From Bacillus benzoevorans (GTDB lineage Bacteria; Bacillota; Bacilli; Bacillales; Cytobacillaceae), in NCBI RefSeq assembly GCF_014207535.1, contig NZ_JACHGK010000018.1, positions 1 to 62,788 on the forward strand: 62,788 nt of DNA. Reading direction: 5' to 3'. Numbering within the stretch: position 1 is the first letter of the stretch; the number at the start of each line of letters is the position of its first letter. The notes under the pieces were generated by a model. The model was not told the DNA's origin. It did not search any database and worked only from the letters and a program-made list of their open reading frames with translations. This document shows, piece by piece, positions 1 through 8,599 of this stretch. The translations under genes were made by a program, and so were the position numbers.

Positions 1-101
1 GATAGATGGAGCGCGGAATGCAGGGAAACTTGCACGTTCCGTGCGGAGCAGGGGAAAAGCCGGAGATTGCATCAAACGCTTACCTATTGCTGACGAAAAT
101 G
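1..101 (+). ncRNA. Group II intron 3' end (domains V-VI)
   Basis: Positions 6-43 fold into a hairpin resembling group II intron domain V: an AGC start, a lower stem GCGGAA/TTCCGT, a bulge in the right strand and a GGAAAC-type loop. It is followed by a second stem (AGCA about 47-50, TGCT about 94-97) that ends in a CTTACCTATTGCT segment, as in domain VI with its bulged branch-point A. The rest of the intron, including any reverse transcriptase gene, would lie upstream of the window. This is motif recognition by eye; the exact 3' splice site (about 97-103) is uncertain. Confidence 0.6.
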
Positions 102-222
102 GAGCAATGATGGACTATTTCAAGTATTCCATTTTTTGTATCTATAACAGAGGGCATTATTTATGTTGCCATGGGAATGTGCTATGGTAATGATAGGACA
201 ATAAAACAAGGAGTGATAAACA

Positions 223-471
223 ATGAAATGGGAAGAGGTTCGTAAATTATACCCAGATCAATATGTAAAACTTACTATCCTTGATTTCTACATGGAAGAT
301 AATAAAAAGATTGTCACGGATGTTGCGTTAATTAACGTCATTGAAGATTCTAAATTGGCTACAAAAGAGTTGCTTCATACTAAAGGTAATACCATTGTTT
401 ATCATACAGGCTCTGACAAAATTGTAATTGAAATGAGAACCCCAACCGGCTTAAGAGGGATAAGGCTATGA
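223..471 (+). CDS. Hypothetical protein, partner of retropepsin-like gene
   Basis: An 82-residue protein I cannot assign to a named family. It is soluble, mixed alpha/beta in appearance, with a C-terminal stretch of alternating hydrophobic residues (KIVIEMRTP). The start is ATG 14 nt after an AAGGAG site. Its stop overlaps the start of the next gene by four bases (ATGA), so the two are almost certainly co-translated. Similar small proteins placed before retropepsin-like genes occur in other bacteria, from memory only. Function unknown; the pair lies immediately downstream of the intron end. Confidence 0.7.
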   Translation: MKWEEVRKLYPDQYVKLTILDFYMEDNKKIVTDVALINVIEDSKLATKELLHTKGNTIVYHTGSDKIVIEMRTPTGLRGIRL

Positions 472-848
472 AGTTAGAATTAGTGAATCGTCTGCTTGAA
501 GTGGAAATGACGATTGCGTATAAAGAAAAAACGAAGATAATAGATAAGCTTATAATTGATACCGGTGCGGCGCACACTCTTATTTCATCCGATATTGTTG
601 AAGACTTAGGTATTTACTTTGAGAATGGAGATCCTTTAGTTAGTGCGTATGGAATTGGCGGCGAGGAATATTCTTTCCGAAAACCAGTTGATTTTATTAT
701 ACTCGGTACGCATGAAATACAAGAAATGAAGTTGGATTTTGGAAATTTAGAGGATTGGGGTATCAACGGTCTCATAGGGCTTGATATCTTAATGAATGGA
801 AAATTTATTATTGATCTAGATAAATTGGAATTAATCAGAAACAATTAA
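468..848 (+). CDS. Retropepsin-like aspartic protease domain protein
   Basis: A 126-residue protein. The segment LIIDTGAAHTLISSDIV (about residues 28-44) carries the D-T-G-A active-site motif of pepsin/retropepsin-like proteases, and GLIGLDILMNGKF near residues 104-116 resembles the second conserved beta-hairpin of single-domain retropepsins. There is no signal peptide or membrane segment, so it should be cytosolic and, like retroviral protease, would need to dimerise. It is translationally coupled to the 82-residue gene upstream, suggesting a functional pair. Substrate unknown. The family assignment is good; activity is inferred. Confidence 0.75.
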   Translation: MKLELVNRLLEVEMTIAYKEKTKIIDKLIIDTGAAHTLISSDIVEDLGIYFENGDPLVSAYGIGGEEYSFRKPVDFIILGTHEIQEMKLDFGNLEDWGINGLIGLDILMNGKFIIDLDKLELIRNN

Positions 849-881
849 TCAAAAAATTAATTCCTCAGCAATTTAGTTATA

Positions 882-915
882 GCGCATCTCTCAAAGGGGG
901 ATGCGCATATTTTCG
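882..915 (+). terminator. Hairpin terminator after protease cassette
   Basis: GCGCATC and GATGCGC form a stem with flanking AT pairs, followed by a short T-rich stretch (TATTTTCG). It sits 35 nt after the protease stop and probably ends the two-gene unit. Confidence 0.5.
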
Positions 916-1010
916 TTAGGGCAAAAGATTCGAATAACAATGAGCTGCAGCAGTCTATTTTTTGACCCTTTATTAAATTGGTAGAATATATTCTTAAAGG
1001 GGCTGACAAG

Positions 1011-1391
1011 ATGAAATTAAATATTTTAGATTCAACCTTTTCCATTGTGAAAATTCCCCCAACAGCAACAATACCATCTTGGGCAACCACGTGCGATATA
1101 TTTTCTATTACTCGTACAGATGAGGAACTTTCGATTGTATATCCCACCGATTGTTTGCCGATTAATGAAGAGTTTGAGGAAGTTGAAAGTGATTGGAAAT
1201 ATATAAAAGTAGAGGGTGTTTTGGACTTTGGCTTAACCGGCATATTGGCCTCATTAGCAAATCCATTAGCAGAAAATAAGATAAGTATTTTTGCCATCTG
1301 CACTTTTAATATGGACTACTTACTTGTTAAAAGCCATTCTATAGAAAAAGCTAGGTTCGTATTAGAGAATGAAGGTCACTCTTTTATTTAA
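1011..1391 (+). CDS. ACT domain-containing protein
   Basis: A 126-residue protein beginning MKLNILDSTFSIVKI. The start at 1011 is preferred over an upstream in-frame start at 978 because AAAGGGG lies 8 nt before it. The C-terminal half (ISIFAICTFNMDYLLVK) matches the small CASTOR/POLLUX-like ACT-domain proteins found in many Firmicutes, where ACT domains typically bind amino acids or similar ligands. No other domain is present. Ligand and role are unknown. It is a lone gene between the protease cassette and a decayed region. Confidence 0.7.
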   Translation: MKLNILDSTFSIVKIPPTATIPSWATTCDIFSITRTDEELSIVYPTDCLPINEEFEEVESDWKYIKVEGVLDFGLTGILASLANPLAENKISIFAICTFNMDYLLVKSHSIEKARFVLENEGHSFI

Positions 1392-1470
1392 AAAGATTTA
1401 CATAATGATCCTCCCCGTAAACGGGCTCTCTAAGCGCCTGAAATCCCCAAAACCTAGCGACTGGGGAAAA

Positions 1471-1507
1471 CTAGGGAAACGCGAGAACCGGCCCCGCGTT
1501 TTATTGA
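1471..1507 (+). repeat. Dispersed palindromic repeat, copy E1 (single half)
   Basis: Contains CTAGGGAAACGCGAGAACCG followed by a G/C-rich run and CGCGTTTTATT; AAACGCG pairs with CGCGTTT around an 11-nt loop. It matches one half of the repeat family seen repeatedly between 46 and 61 kb. It lies between the ACT-domain gene and a gene remnant. Confidence 0.7.
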
Positions 1508-1735
1508 TTTGCTTCGTACCAAATCCAAGGTTGAAATTGAGGAAATCAGCGATGTTTCACCGACAGTGGTGCATAAAACTTTGATGATCCAGAAGAGGTC
1601 ACTTGTGGAACCTTGTTTAACATTAACTTGCCCGGCGATGCGTATCCCAGTGGGAGTGTTTGTGTTCATATTCTCATCTCCAATTTCTATCATACCGGCC
1701 TCCAAAAAGGGCCGGTATTCTTGTTAGTGATGCAC
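1500..1735 (+). pseudogene. Decayed gene fragment
   Basis: Two adjacent reading frames look protein-like but do not join: an upstream stretch ending ...SDVSPTVVHK and a downstream stretch FDDPEEVTCGTLFNINLP continuing to GDAYPSGSVCVH. The switch falls near 1578, in an AAAACTTTG context. No start codon with an RBS is visible. This looks like a truncated, frameshifted remnant beside repeat E1. I do not recognise the parent family; the 1392-1723 interval otherwise holds no intact gene. Confidence 0.3.
1692..1718. terminator. Hairpin, probable terminator
   Basis: ATACCGGCC and GGCCGGTAT form a perfect 9-bp stem with a 9-nt loop. It lies just beyond the stop of the minus-strand phosphatase gene and could also end transcripts from the plus strand. 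T-runs are weak on both sides. Confidence 0.5.
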
Positions 1736-2320
1736 AGATTGAATGCGGTCATCCTTTTCAGTCGTTTTCGGAACAAGCGGGATGCGGTTATAAAGATGGA
1801 TAACGATATTAGCAAAAGGTTCAAGAAAAGGATGCAGTTTATAAACAATAAGACTCACGGCAAGTGAAACGATGATGCTGCCTGCAATATCAAATGGATA
1901 ATGATGCCCGACATAAATCCGGGAAAAACCTGTTAAGCAGGCAAATAAGAGCATCCCTATGCCAATTTTTCGATGCACGAAAAGCACCGCTAGTGCCAGA
2001 GCGAAAGCACCGGTTGTATGGTCACTTGGAAACGAAGCATCCGGGGCATGTGTAATCAATAAATGGACGGTATGGGTCACAAACGGCCGTGGTTCAAAGA
2101 AGATATGACCGATGATGAAGTTGATGGATAATCCCAGGGCACAGGTAATGCCCGCGTAAACAACCGTCTTCTTATACTGCTCTTTGCCAAAAAACCACAT
2201 GAGAAGCAACACAAGGGCACAGATGAGCAAAGAGTAGTTCGTCACACCAACCATCAATCCATCTAAATAAGGGTGATGCCCTGCTAATTGATTAATCGAT
2301 TTAAAAAGAGTGTAATTCAT
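1724..2320 (-). CDS. PAP2-family undecaprenyl-diphosphatase (BcrC type)
   Basis: A 198-residue integral membrane phosphatase. PAP2 motifs are complete: FEPRPF as the RP part of motif 1, ASFPSDHTTG as motif 2 (the family's PSGH appears as PSDH) and SRIYVGHHYPFDIAG as motif 3. The N-terminus MNYTLFKSINQLAGHHP is typical of BcrC/YwoA proteins, which dephosphorylate undecaprenyl pyrophosphate so the lipid carrier can be reused in wall synthesis. The start at 2320 follows AAGGAGACTACT; an in-frame ATG at 2344 lacks a site. Nearby DedA genes also concern carrier lipid handling. Confidence 0.82.
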   Translation of the reverse strand: MNYTLFKSINQLAGHHPYLDGLMVGVTNYSLLICALVLLLMWFFGKEQYKKTVVYAGITCALGLSINFIIGHIFFEPRPFVTHTVHLLITHAPDASFPSDHTTGAFALALAVLFVHRKIGIGMLLFACLTGFSRIYVGHHYPFDIAGSIIVSLAVSLIVYKLHPFLEPFANIVIHLYNRIPLVPKTTEKDDRIQSVHH

Positions 2321-2533
2321 AGTAGTCTCCTTCTGTTTTGTCAAATGACAAATACCTTTGGCCCAAAGTGGGTATCTAAACTATAAGAAAGGAATCTAAA
2401 CAAGCGATGAAAAAAACATTAATAATTGATTAAAAAGGGAAAAGCATCTGAATGAAGTGTTACAGTGAAGAAGGTGAAGGATATTTATTAAGATAAAAAA
2501 AGAGAAAAGCAGAAAATGATGTGAGGGAGAACG

Positions 2534-3160
2534 ATGAGTAGTTGGAAAAGTTGGAGCAGAGAAAAGAAACAGCTTTTTCTGGCTTTTATTTTATTAATTT
2601 TGTACTTATCTCCTCTATTTATATTGGGGGAAAACGCTCATATCAGGGTTCACGATAATCTAGATTCTAACATTGCTTGGTATAAAACGTTAAAAAATAG
2701 CGGTCAATTATTTGGCGGGATAAACTCAGTTGTTCCTCAGGTTATCAATGGGATTCCCCGTAACACTTATGGAACGGAATTTAGTGGGATACAATGGCTG
2801 CATCACCTATTTCCTTCTATGCTGGCATATGCCATTAGCCAATCCATTACAAGGATTGTTGCCTTTTTGGGCATGTACCTTTTATTAAAAACCTATTTTG
2901 TGAGAGAAAAGGATGGGGATTGGATTCGTGTTTGGGTTTCCCTTGCGTTGGCACTGACTCCATTCTGGCCATCCGGGATGCTCAGTACACTTGGTATGCC
3001 GCTTGCATTATGGGCCTTTTTACAGATTAGAAGCGGAAAATACTCGTGGAAGGAATGGGTAACGCTTATTCTGCTGCCATTCTACTCTAGCTTTGTTTTA
3101 GGATTTTTCTTTTTTCTTGCAGCAATGGGGGGTTATTATGGCTCAGAGATTGGCTCGTGA
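2534..3160 (+). CDS. DUF6044-like membrane protein, N-terminal part (split)
   Basis: A 208-residue membrane protein starting after GAGGGAG. It has several transmembrane helices and an N-terminal IRVHDNLDSNIAWYK segment typical of YkoS/DUF6044 proteins, which are usually about 560 residues. The frame closes shortly after a run of six G (3127-3132). The next frame continues in the same family without a gap in homologous content, so one gene appears split by loss of one base, or is read through by a -1 slip. Function unknown; a role in surface polymer export or glycosylation is only a guess. Confidence 0.6.
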   Translation: MSSWKSWSREKKQLFLAFILLILYLSPLFILGENAHIRVHDNLDSNIAWYKTLKNSGQLFGGINSVVPQVINGIPRNTYGTEFSGIQWLHHLFPSMLAYAISQSITRIVAFLGMYLLLKTYFVREKDGDWIRVWVSLALALTPFWPSGMLSTLGMPLALWAFLQIRSGKYSWKEWVTLILLPFYSSFVLGFFFFLAAMGGYYGSEIGS

Positions 3161-4221
3161 AAAAGAAAGGGAATTGGACATTCTTTGGCAGCATTGTGAT
3201 GATGACAGCAATTTATTTGCTGATTGAATACCGTCTCATTTTTTCGTTAGTTTTTCCAGAAGCTCCAACCAGCCGAAATGAGTTCATAAGTTCTACGTTA
3301 GGCTTTTGGCACAGCACTCGCTTGGCGTGTAAGAATTACTTTTTAGGCCATACACATGTGATGACCATTCATACTCTTGTCATAGTGCCGCTTTCCTTTA
3401 TGGTATTATGGGCGATAAGAGGGAAAGTGAACGGATCCTTAGAAAAACGCTATCGTTCTTTATTTATTTTAAATATCGTCTTATCTGTTTGGTATGCATT
3501 TTGGTTTTATCAAGGATGGGGACCTTTAAAAGAGAAGTTTCCATTATTGAATACATTCAATTTTGCCCGCTTTCATTTTTTGCGACCGTTAATCATTTAT
3601 CTGATGTTTGCGGTTGGAGGTTATATACTTTGGCGGAAAGGAGCAGGCTGGCAGAAGTTCGTTAAGATTTGTTTAATATCTCAAGTCATTATTTTATTAG
3701 GATTTAATGAAGAAATTCGCTATCGAGTGGCAGGAGAGCCGTCCTTTAAACAATTTTATGCAACGGAGGAATTTGCGGAAATCAATCAATATATTGGAGA
3801 ACCGAAAGGCAGTTACCGGGTGGCCAGCATCGGTCTGCATCCGGCGATTGCGCAGTATAATGGCTTTTACACCCTTGATACGTATAATAACTTTTATCCT
3901 TTGGAGTACAAACATCAATTCAGAAAGATTATAGCTACAGAATTAGATAAGAATTCAAACTTGAAGAAGTATTTCGATACATGGGGTGGCAGATGTTATA
4001 TTTTTGTGGCTGAATTAGGGAAAAATTATGATTTTCGCAAGGACTCAGATAAGAAAATACGACATTTACAGTTAAACACAAAAGTGTTCAAAAATATGGG
4101 CGGTAAATATATTTTTTCAAGTGTGCCTATTATGAATGCCAAGAGCAATGGGCTGATATTTAAGAAGGCATTTGAGCAAAAAGATTCTGCCTGGAGAATT
4201 TACCTTTATGAAGTAAAATAA
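3157..4221 (+). CDS. DUF6044-like membrane protein, C-terminal part (split)
   Basis: A 354-residue continuation of the upstream frame: more transmembrane helices, then an extracytoplasmic domain (FKQFYATEEFAEINQYIGE onward) similar to the C-terminal part of YkoS/DUF6044 and YfhO-like proteins. It overlaps the upstream frame by four bases. The nominal GTG start has no clear RBS. In this frame the codons between 3133 and 3157 read LLWLRDWL, a plausible loop/helix join to the first part. Most likely one disrupted or frameshift-expressed gene, not two. Confidence 0.6.
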   Translation: MKKKGNWTFFGSIVMMTAIYLLIEYRLIFSLVFPEAPTSRNEFISSTLGFWHSTRLACKNYFLGHTHVMTIHTLVIVPLSFMVLWAIRGKVNGSLEKRYRSLFILNIVLSVWYAFWFYQGWGPLKEKFPLLNTFNFARFHFLRPLIIYLMFAVGGYILWRKGAGWQKFVKICLISQVIILLGFNEEIRYRVAGEPSFKQFYATEEFAEINQYIGEPKGSYRVASIGLHPAIAQYNGFYTLDTYNNFYPLEYKHQFRKIIATELDKNSNLKKYFDTWGGRCYIFVAELGKNYDFRKDSDKKIRHLQLNTKVFKNMGGKYIFSSVPIMNAKSNGLIFKKAFEQKDSAWRIYLYEVK

Positions 4222-4360
4222 TCGTAGTTTAAGGGGAGAGTAACTGTCCGTAAATAGAAAAGAAGGATAACAACTCAGCAAACCGGAGAAATTAAAATAA
4301 ATAGTAAGGAACTTCCATCTTTACTGACAACGAAAAAAGAATCATAAAGGATGATAAGCA

Positions 4361-5665
4361 GTGGGGAATATAACAGCCTATATCGATCAATATGGCTATA
4401 TGGTGCTATTTATCGCATTATTATTAGAATTGATTGCTTTTCCATTACCCGGTGAAGTTCTGATGAGTTATACAGGTTTTCTTGTTTTTCAAGGGCATTT
4501 AAGTTGGCTGTTAAGTATTTTAATAGCTGGAATTGGAGCTTGCATTGGAATGACGCTTTCATATTGGGTAGGTTATAAATTGGGAGAACCATTCTTTGAA
4601 AAATATGGATCGCGTTTTCATATGGGTGCGGAACGGCTGGAAAAGCTATCCCTTTGGTTTAGCAGGTATGGGAATAAGCTTTTGCTCATTGCTTATTTTA
4701 TCCCGGGAATTAGACATATTACGGGGTATTTTTCAGGAACTACCCGAATGTCTTTTCGCAAGTACGCAATTTTTGCCTATAGCGGAGCCTTTCTGTGGGT
4801 GGGAGTATTTATTACACTCGGTAAAGTCTTAGGTCCGCAATGGGAGACCTTTCACAGTTCGATTAAAAAATACCTCATTATTGGCGGAATAGCAGCTGCC
4901 GTCATTTTGCTTATGATCTACTCCTGCAAAAAATACAAAGAAGAGCTCAAAGCGGCCACTATTCGCTTATTAAATCTGACTTTAACTATTTTTCATACCA
5001 GAAGACGGGTTGGCTTTCTCTTAGCAGCAACTTCGATCTTGACATTGGGTCTTGTGATTTTAATGATTAGCATGATACAGGATTTTCTTGGAAATGAGTT
5101 TACCAACTTTAACAAAATTGTGGTTTTATTGCTTTCCTTAGTTTTTAATACTGAATGGACCGAGACGATGCAAACATTTTTATTGCTGGGTTCAAGGCAG
5201 GTCCAATTTGTCCTTCTCGGCTTTACCTTCCTGTGGATTTTATGGAAAGGGGAGAATAAATTCATTGAAATGGCTTCTTTTGCCTTCATTATTTTAGGAG
5301 GAGAATTGTTTGAAGAAAGTATAAGGAGAGTTTTCCAACGCCTTGCCCCTGTTCCTGCTTCGTTCACGGATCAGATTTTCCTTAGCTTTCCAAGTGAGCA
5401 ATCTCTATTGAATTTTGTTATATACGGTTTCACAGTGTTTATCATTGTCCGATTTGTCAAAAATGCCTGGGCACACACGATTGTCCCGATGGCTGGATTT
5501 GTGGTGTTAATTCTGATTGCTGTCAGTCGATTGTTCTTTAACATCGAACTTCCAAGCGATATTGCTGCCGGCTACGTCTTCGGGGGAGTATGGCTCGGCG
5601 TAAACATTCTATTACTGGAAATATCCCGATTACTAAGAAGACTAGATATCCAGCCAATACATTAA
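4361..5665 (+). CDS. DedA-family protein fused to degenerate PAP2 domain
   Basis: 434 residues, all membrane-embedded. Residues 1-200 are a DedA/SNARE-associated domain: LIAFPLPGEVLM (acidic motif) and FIPGIRHITGYFSG (PGxR motif). Residues about 215-430 have PAP2 topology, but the catalytic motifs are altered: RVFQRLAP for K-x6-RP, PSEQ for PSGH, and SRLFFNIELPSD for SR-x5-H-x3-D, so the histidines are gone. DedA proteins such as UptA flip undecaprenyl phosphate; the PAP2 half probably binds lipid without hydrolysis (inference). GTG start after AAAGGATG. Confidence 0.75.
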   Translation: MGNITAYIDQYGYMVLFIALLLELIAFPLPGEVLMSYTGFLVFQGHLSWLLSILIAGIGACIGMTLSYWVGYKLGEPFFEKYGSRFHMGAERLEKLSLWFSRYGNKLLLIAYFIPGIRHITGYFSGTTRMSFRKYAIFAYSGAFLWVGVFITLGKVLGPQWETFHSSIKKYLIIGGIAAAVILLMIYSCKKYKEELKAATIRLLNLTLTIFHTRRRVGFLLAATSILTLGLVILMISMIQDFLGNEFTNFNKIVVLLLSLVFNTEWTETMQTFLLLGSRQVQFVLLGFTFLWILWKGENKFIEMASFAFIILGGELFEESIRRVFQRLAPVPASFTDQIFLSFPSEQSLLNFVIYGFTVFIIVRFVKNAWAHTIVPMAGFVVLILIAVSRLFFNIELPSDIAAGYVFGGVWLGVNILLLEISRLLRRLDIQPIH

Positions 5666-5853
5666 CGCGGCCCCCCGGCATTCTTTCTTTTTCCCTAAGC
5701 TCTGTTAACGTTTATTGTTGATTTTAGCCATATGTGTATGGAGCAACAACAAGATTTAACAGTGCATTTTTATTAAAAAATGAAAGCAACCGTAGGGAAT
5801 GGTACAGTGAAATAGAGGGAGATGTACAATTAGTTTGCTGTGGAGGGATATAA

Positions 5854-6567
5854 GTGAAAGCTCATATTTTAGTAGTCGAAGATGAAATACAAATAGCCCG
5901 TGTTTTAAAGATGGAGCTGGAATATGAGGGCTACAATGTGACAGTTGAACATAACGGAAGGGACGGACTGGAAAAGTCCCTGCATAGTGAAATCGATTTA
6001 ATCTTATTAGATGTCATGCTGCCTAAATTAAGCGGGATTGAGGTGTTAAGGAGATTACGAAAGGAAAAAGAGAATATTCCTGTTATTCTTCTAACAGCGC
6101 GAAATACCACCTTTGATAAGGTTGCCGGGCTGGACCATGGTGCCAATGATTACGTAACGAAACCATTTGAAATTGAAGAATTATTAGCAAGAATCCGTTC
6201 CTGTCTCCGCCATTATTCCAAGACTGAACAGACGGAGAGGGATGCCCCCCTGACTATACAGGATCTCATTATCAACACGGAGGCACGGGAAGTAATAAGG
6301 GCCGGTAAATCTATTATCTTAACGCCAAAGGAATATGACTTATTGGTTTATTTAATGGTAAATAAAAATAAAGTGGTCACGAGAGAAAGCATCCTGCTAA
6401 ATGTTTGGGGCTATGATTATGAAGGAGAAACCAATGTCATTGATGTGTTCATCCGGCATTTACGAAAAAAGATCGAGGAGGGTTTTTCTACTCCATTGAT
6501 TACGACGGTAAGAGGGATCGGCTACACAATAAAGGAGAACGCAGATGAGGATCACCTTAAAAATTAA
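5854..6567 (+). CDS. OmpR-family response regulator
   Basis: 237 residues. Receiver domain 1-120 with acidic pair E9/D10, phospho-acceptor D53 in LILLDVMLP, T81 and K103 in VTKPF; winged-helix DNA-binding domain from about 135, ending VRGIGYTIK. GTG start after GGAGGG. The next gene, its sensor kinase, begins 23 nt before this stop, so the two are co-translated. Placed among DedA/PAP2-type genes, it may control envelope functions, but no target site was identified. Confidence 0.92.
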   Translation: MKAHILVVEDEIQIARVLKMELEYEGYNVTVEHNGRDGLEKSLHSEIDLILLDVMLPKLSGIEVLRRLRKEKENIPVILLTARNTTFDKVAGLDHGANDYVTKPFEIEELLARIRSCLRHYSKTEQTERDAPLTIQDLIINTEAREVIRAGKSIILTPKEYDLLVYLMVNKNKVVTRESILLNVWGYDYEGETNVIDVFIRHLRKKIEEGFSTPLITTVRGIGYTIKENADEDHLKN

Positions 6568-7918
6568 TTTATTAACAACCATATGGATGCTTTTTATCTT
6601 AATTTTGATTAATATTGTTGTCTTCATTTTATTTATGAGAACGACTGTGAATATGGAAGAGGATAGGGCGTTCCAAAAAGCAGGTGATATTGTAAAAGAC
6701 ATCCGTGCCGATGCAGCATCTGAGCAAATCGAAAGTAATTTGAAAAATAATTTAACGGCCAAATCCTATATTCGCATTCTAAAGCCTGATGGGAAGATCC
6801 TTTATGAGGTCACGAATGAAAAGAAACTAGCTAAAAAGGTGAAAGGGAAATTTGTTCAGACCGGGGAAGCTGAGAGAAGAGCATTTAGGATAGAAGAAAA
6901 GGAAAAGCAGGTGCTAATTGTTCGAGTTCCCCTAGAAAATGTACCCCATTTAAAGGGAAGTATGGAGATTGGGGAAGAACTGGAAGGTCTGGAAACAAGG
7001 AAGGATATTCTGGTGCTGATTCTTGGAGTCAGCACGATATTAGCCGTTATTTTATCATTGCTTAGCGGCAAATGGTTATCGAATATCATTATGCGGCCGA
7101 TTTCGAATATGATCAATACAATGGAGGATATTGAGCGCAGCGGTGTCCCGCAGAAGATTACGATTCAGAATGATACGAAGGATGAACTGCAAACGTTGGC
7201 TAATACGTTTAACCGGATGATTGACAGACTTGAGGAAAACTTTGCCAAGCAGTCCCAGTTTGTTTCTGATGCTTCCCATGAATTAAAGACACCGTTGACC
7301 GTCATTAAAAGCTATGCGAATTTGTTAAGACGCCATGGACTTGAAAATAAAGAAGTGGCGGATGAAGCGATCCAGGCCATTCACTCAGAAGCAACGAGGA
7401 TGCAAAAAATGACCGAAGCATTTTTGGATGTAGCTTCATTAGAAAAAGAAGTGAAGCTGGATATAGATGTGGTCAATCTCGTCGTGTTATGTCAAACCAT
7501 TTTAAAGCAGTTGAAAGAGGTCTATAAAAGAGATATTACTCTTCATTTCATGCAATCACCTATTCTTATTTTGGGGGATGAATTAAAAATCAAGCAGGTT
7601 ATCGTTATTTTGCTCGATAATGCGATTAAATACAGCAATGATAGAATTGATGTCTTTTTGGAAAAAAATGACGTACATGCCATTGTCCGAGTGCAGGATT
7701 ATGGTATTGGGATCCCGGAGGAAGAGATTGAGAACATTTTTGCCCGCTTTTACCGCGTGGATAAAGCGCGAAGCCGGGAAACCGGAGGCTTTGGTTTAGG
7801 TCTGCATATTGCAAAAAGGATTATGAAGTTACACAAAGGGGAAATAAAAATGAACAGTAAAGTAGGCGCGGGGACCGAGGTAGAATTGATTTTACCGGCA
7901 AGCTTGGAGATCGTATAA
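6545..7918 (+). CDS. Sensor histidine kinase
   Basis: 457 residues. Transmembrane helix about 10-31, extracytoplasmic sensor region about 35-150, second helix about 153-175, HAMP linker (IIMRPISNMINTMEDI), dimerisation/phospho-acceptor segment with H245 in DASHELKTPL, and ATPase domain with N box DNAIKYS, G1 DYGIGIPEEE and G2 GGFGLGLHIAK. It phosphorylates the overlapping response regulator. The sensor domain is short and has no recognisable ligand fold. Similar to the YkoH/ArlS-like kinase group in layout. Confidence 0.92.
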   Translation: MRITLKINLLTTIWMLFILILINIVVFILFMRTTVNMEEDRAFQKAGDIVKDIRADAASEQIESNLKNNLTAKSYIRILKPDGKILYEVTNEKKLAKKVKGKFVQTGEAERRAFRIEEKEKQVLIVRVPLENVPHLKGSMEIGEELEGLETRKDILVLILGVSTILAVILSLLSGKWLSNIIMRPISNMINTMEDIERSGVPQKITIQNDTKDELQTLANTFNRMIDRLEENFAKQSQFVSDASHELKTPLTVIKSYANLLRRHGLENKEVADEAIQAIHSEATRMQKMTEAFLDVASLEKEVKLDIDVVNLVVLCQTILKQLKEVYKRDITLHFMQSPILILGDELKIKQVIVILLDNAIKYSNDRIDVFLEKNDVHAIVRVQDYGIGIPEEEIENIFARFYRVDKARSRETGGFGLGLHIAKRIMKLHKGEIKMNSKVGAGTEVELILPASLEIV

Positions 7919-7920
7919 GA

Positions 7921-7957
7921 AAAAACACGGCTTCGCATCATAAAGTCGTGTTTTTCT
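7921..7957. terminator. Bidirectional terminator
   Basis: AAAACACG...CGTGTTTT stem with a purine bulge and T-runs on both strands, placed between the convergent kinase gene and the DedA gene. Confidence 0.85.
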
Positions 7958-7960
7958 GTT

Positions 7961-8599
7961 CTAAATTTGATTAGCTGCCATTTTACTCTTAAAATAGGTG
8001 AACACAATGGGCAGAAGTGAAACGACTACGATGCCAATCACGACAATGCTGAAATTATCTTTGATAATCGGAATGGCACCGAAGAAATAGCCGGCAAACA
8101 AGGCAATGCTGACCCAAAGTAACCCGCCGATTGCATTATAGGAAAGAAATTTACGATATGGCATCATGCCCACTCCGGCCACAAAAGGCGCAAAGGTCCG
8201 TATAATCGGGACAAATCTGGCTAAGATGATCGTTTTCGAACCGTGCTTTCTAAAGAATTCTGTGGTTCTATCCAAGTATTCAGTTTTAATGAAACGAATA
8301 TTCGATTGCGAAGAGACCTTATTCCTTAGAAAATGCCCAATGGTATAATTCACGGTATCGCCGGCAATGGCAGCCACACAAAAGATCAGGTAAATAGGCA
8401 GTAATTTGATCGAACCGACAGCTGCCAGAGCTCCGGTTGCGAATAGGAGGGAGTCTCCGGGTAAAAATGGCATAATAACAAGACCTGTTTCACAAAAGAC
8501 GACGATAAACAGGATAAGATAGATAAACACACCATAATCATTCATGTAAAGACTGAGGTGCTTATCGAGATGTAAAAAAATGTCAATGATGCTACTCAC
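7961..8599 (-). CDS. DedA-family membrane protein
   Basis: 212 residues. Conserved DedA signatures are intact: ETGLVIMPFLPGDSLLF near residues 37-53 and ARFVPIIRTFAPFVAGVGMM near 124-143. GTG start after AAGGAGA. DedA proteins act in membrane lipid and carrier-lipid transbilayer movement (UptA for undecaprenyl phosphate, others for phospholipids). Together with the BcrC-like phosphatase and the DedA-PAP2 fusion this suggests local clustering of carrier-lipid functions (inference). Confidence 0.88.
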   Translation of the reverse strand: MSSIIDIFLHLDKHLSLYMNDYGVFIYLILFIVVFCETGLVIMPFLPGDSLLFATGALAAVGSIKLLPIYLIFCVAAIAGDTVNYTIGHFLRNKVSSQSNIRFIKTEYLDRTTEFFRKHGSKTIILARFVPIIRTFAPFVAGVGMMPYRKFLSYNAIGGLLWVSIALFAGYFFGAIPIIKDNFSIVVIGIVVVSLLPIVFTYFKSKMAANQI

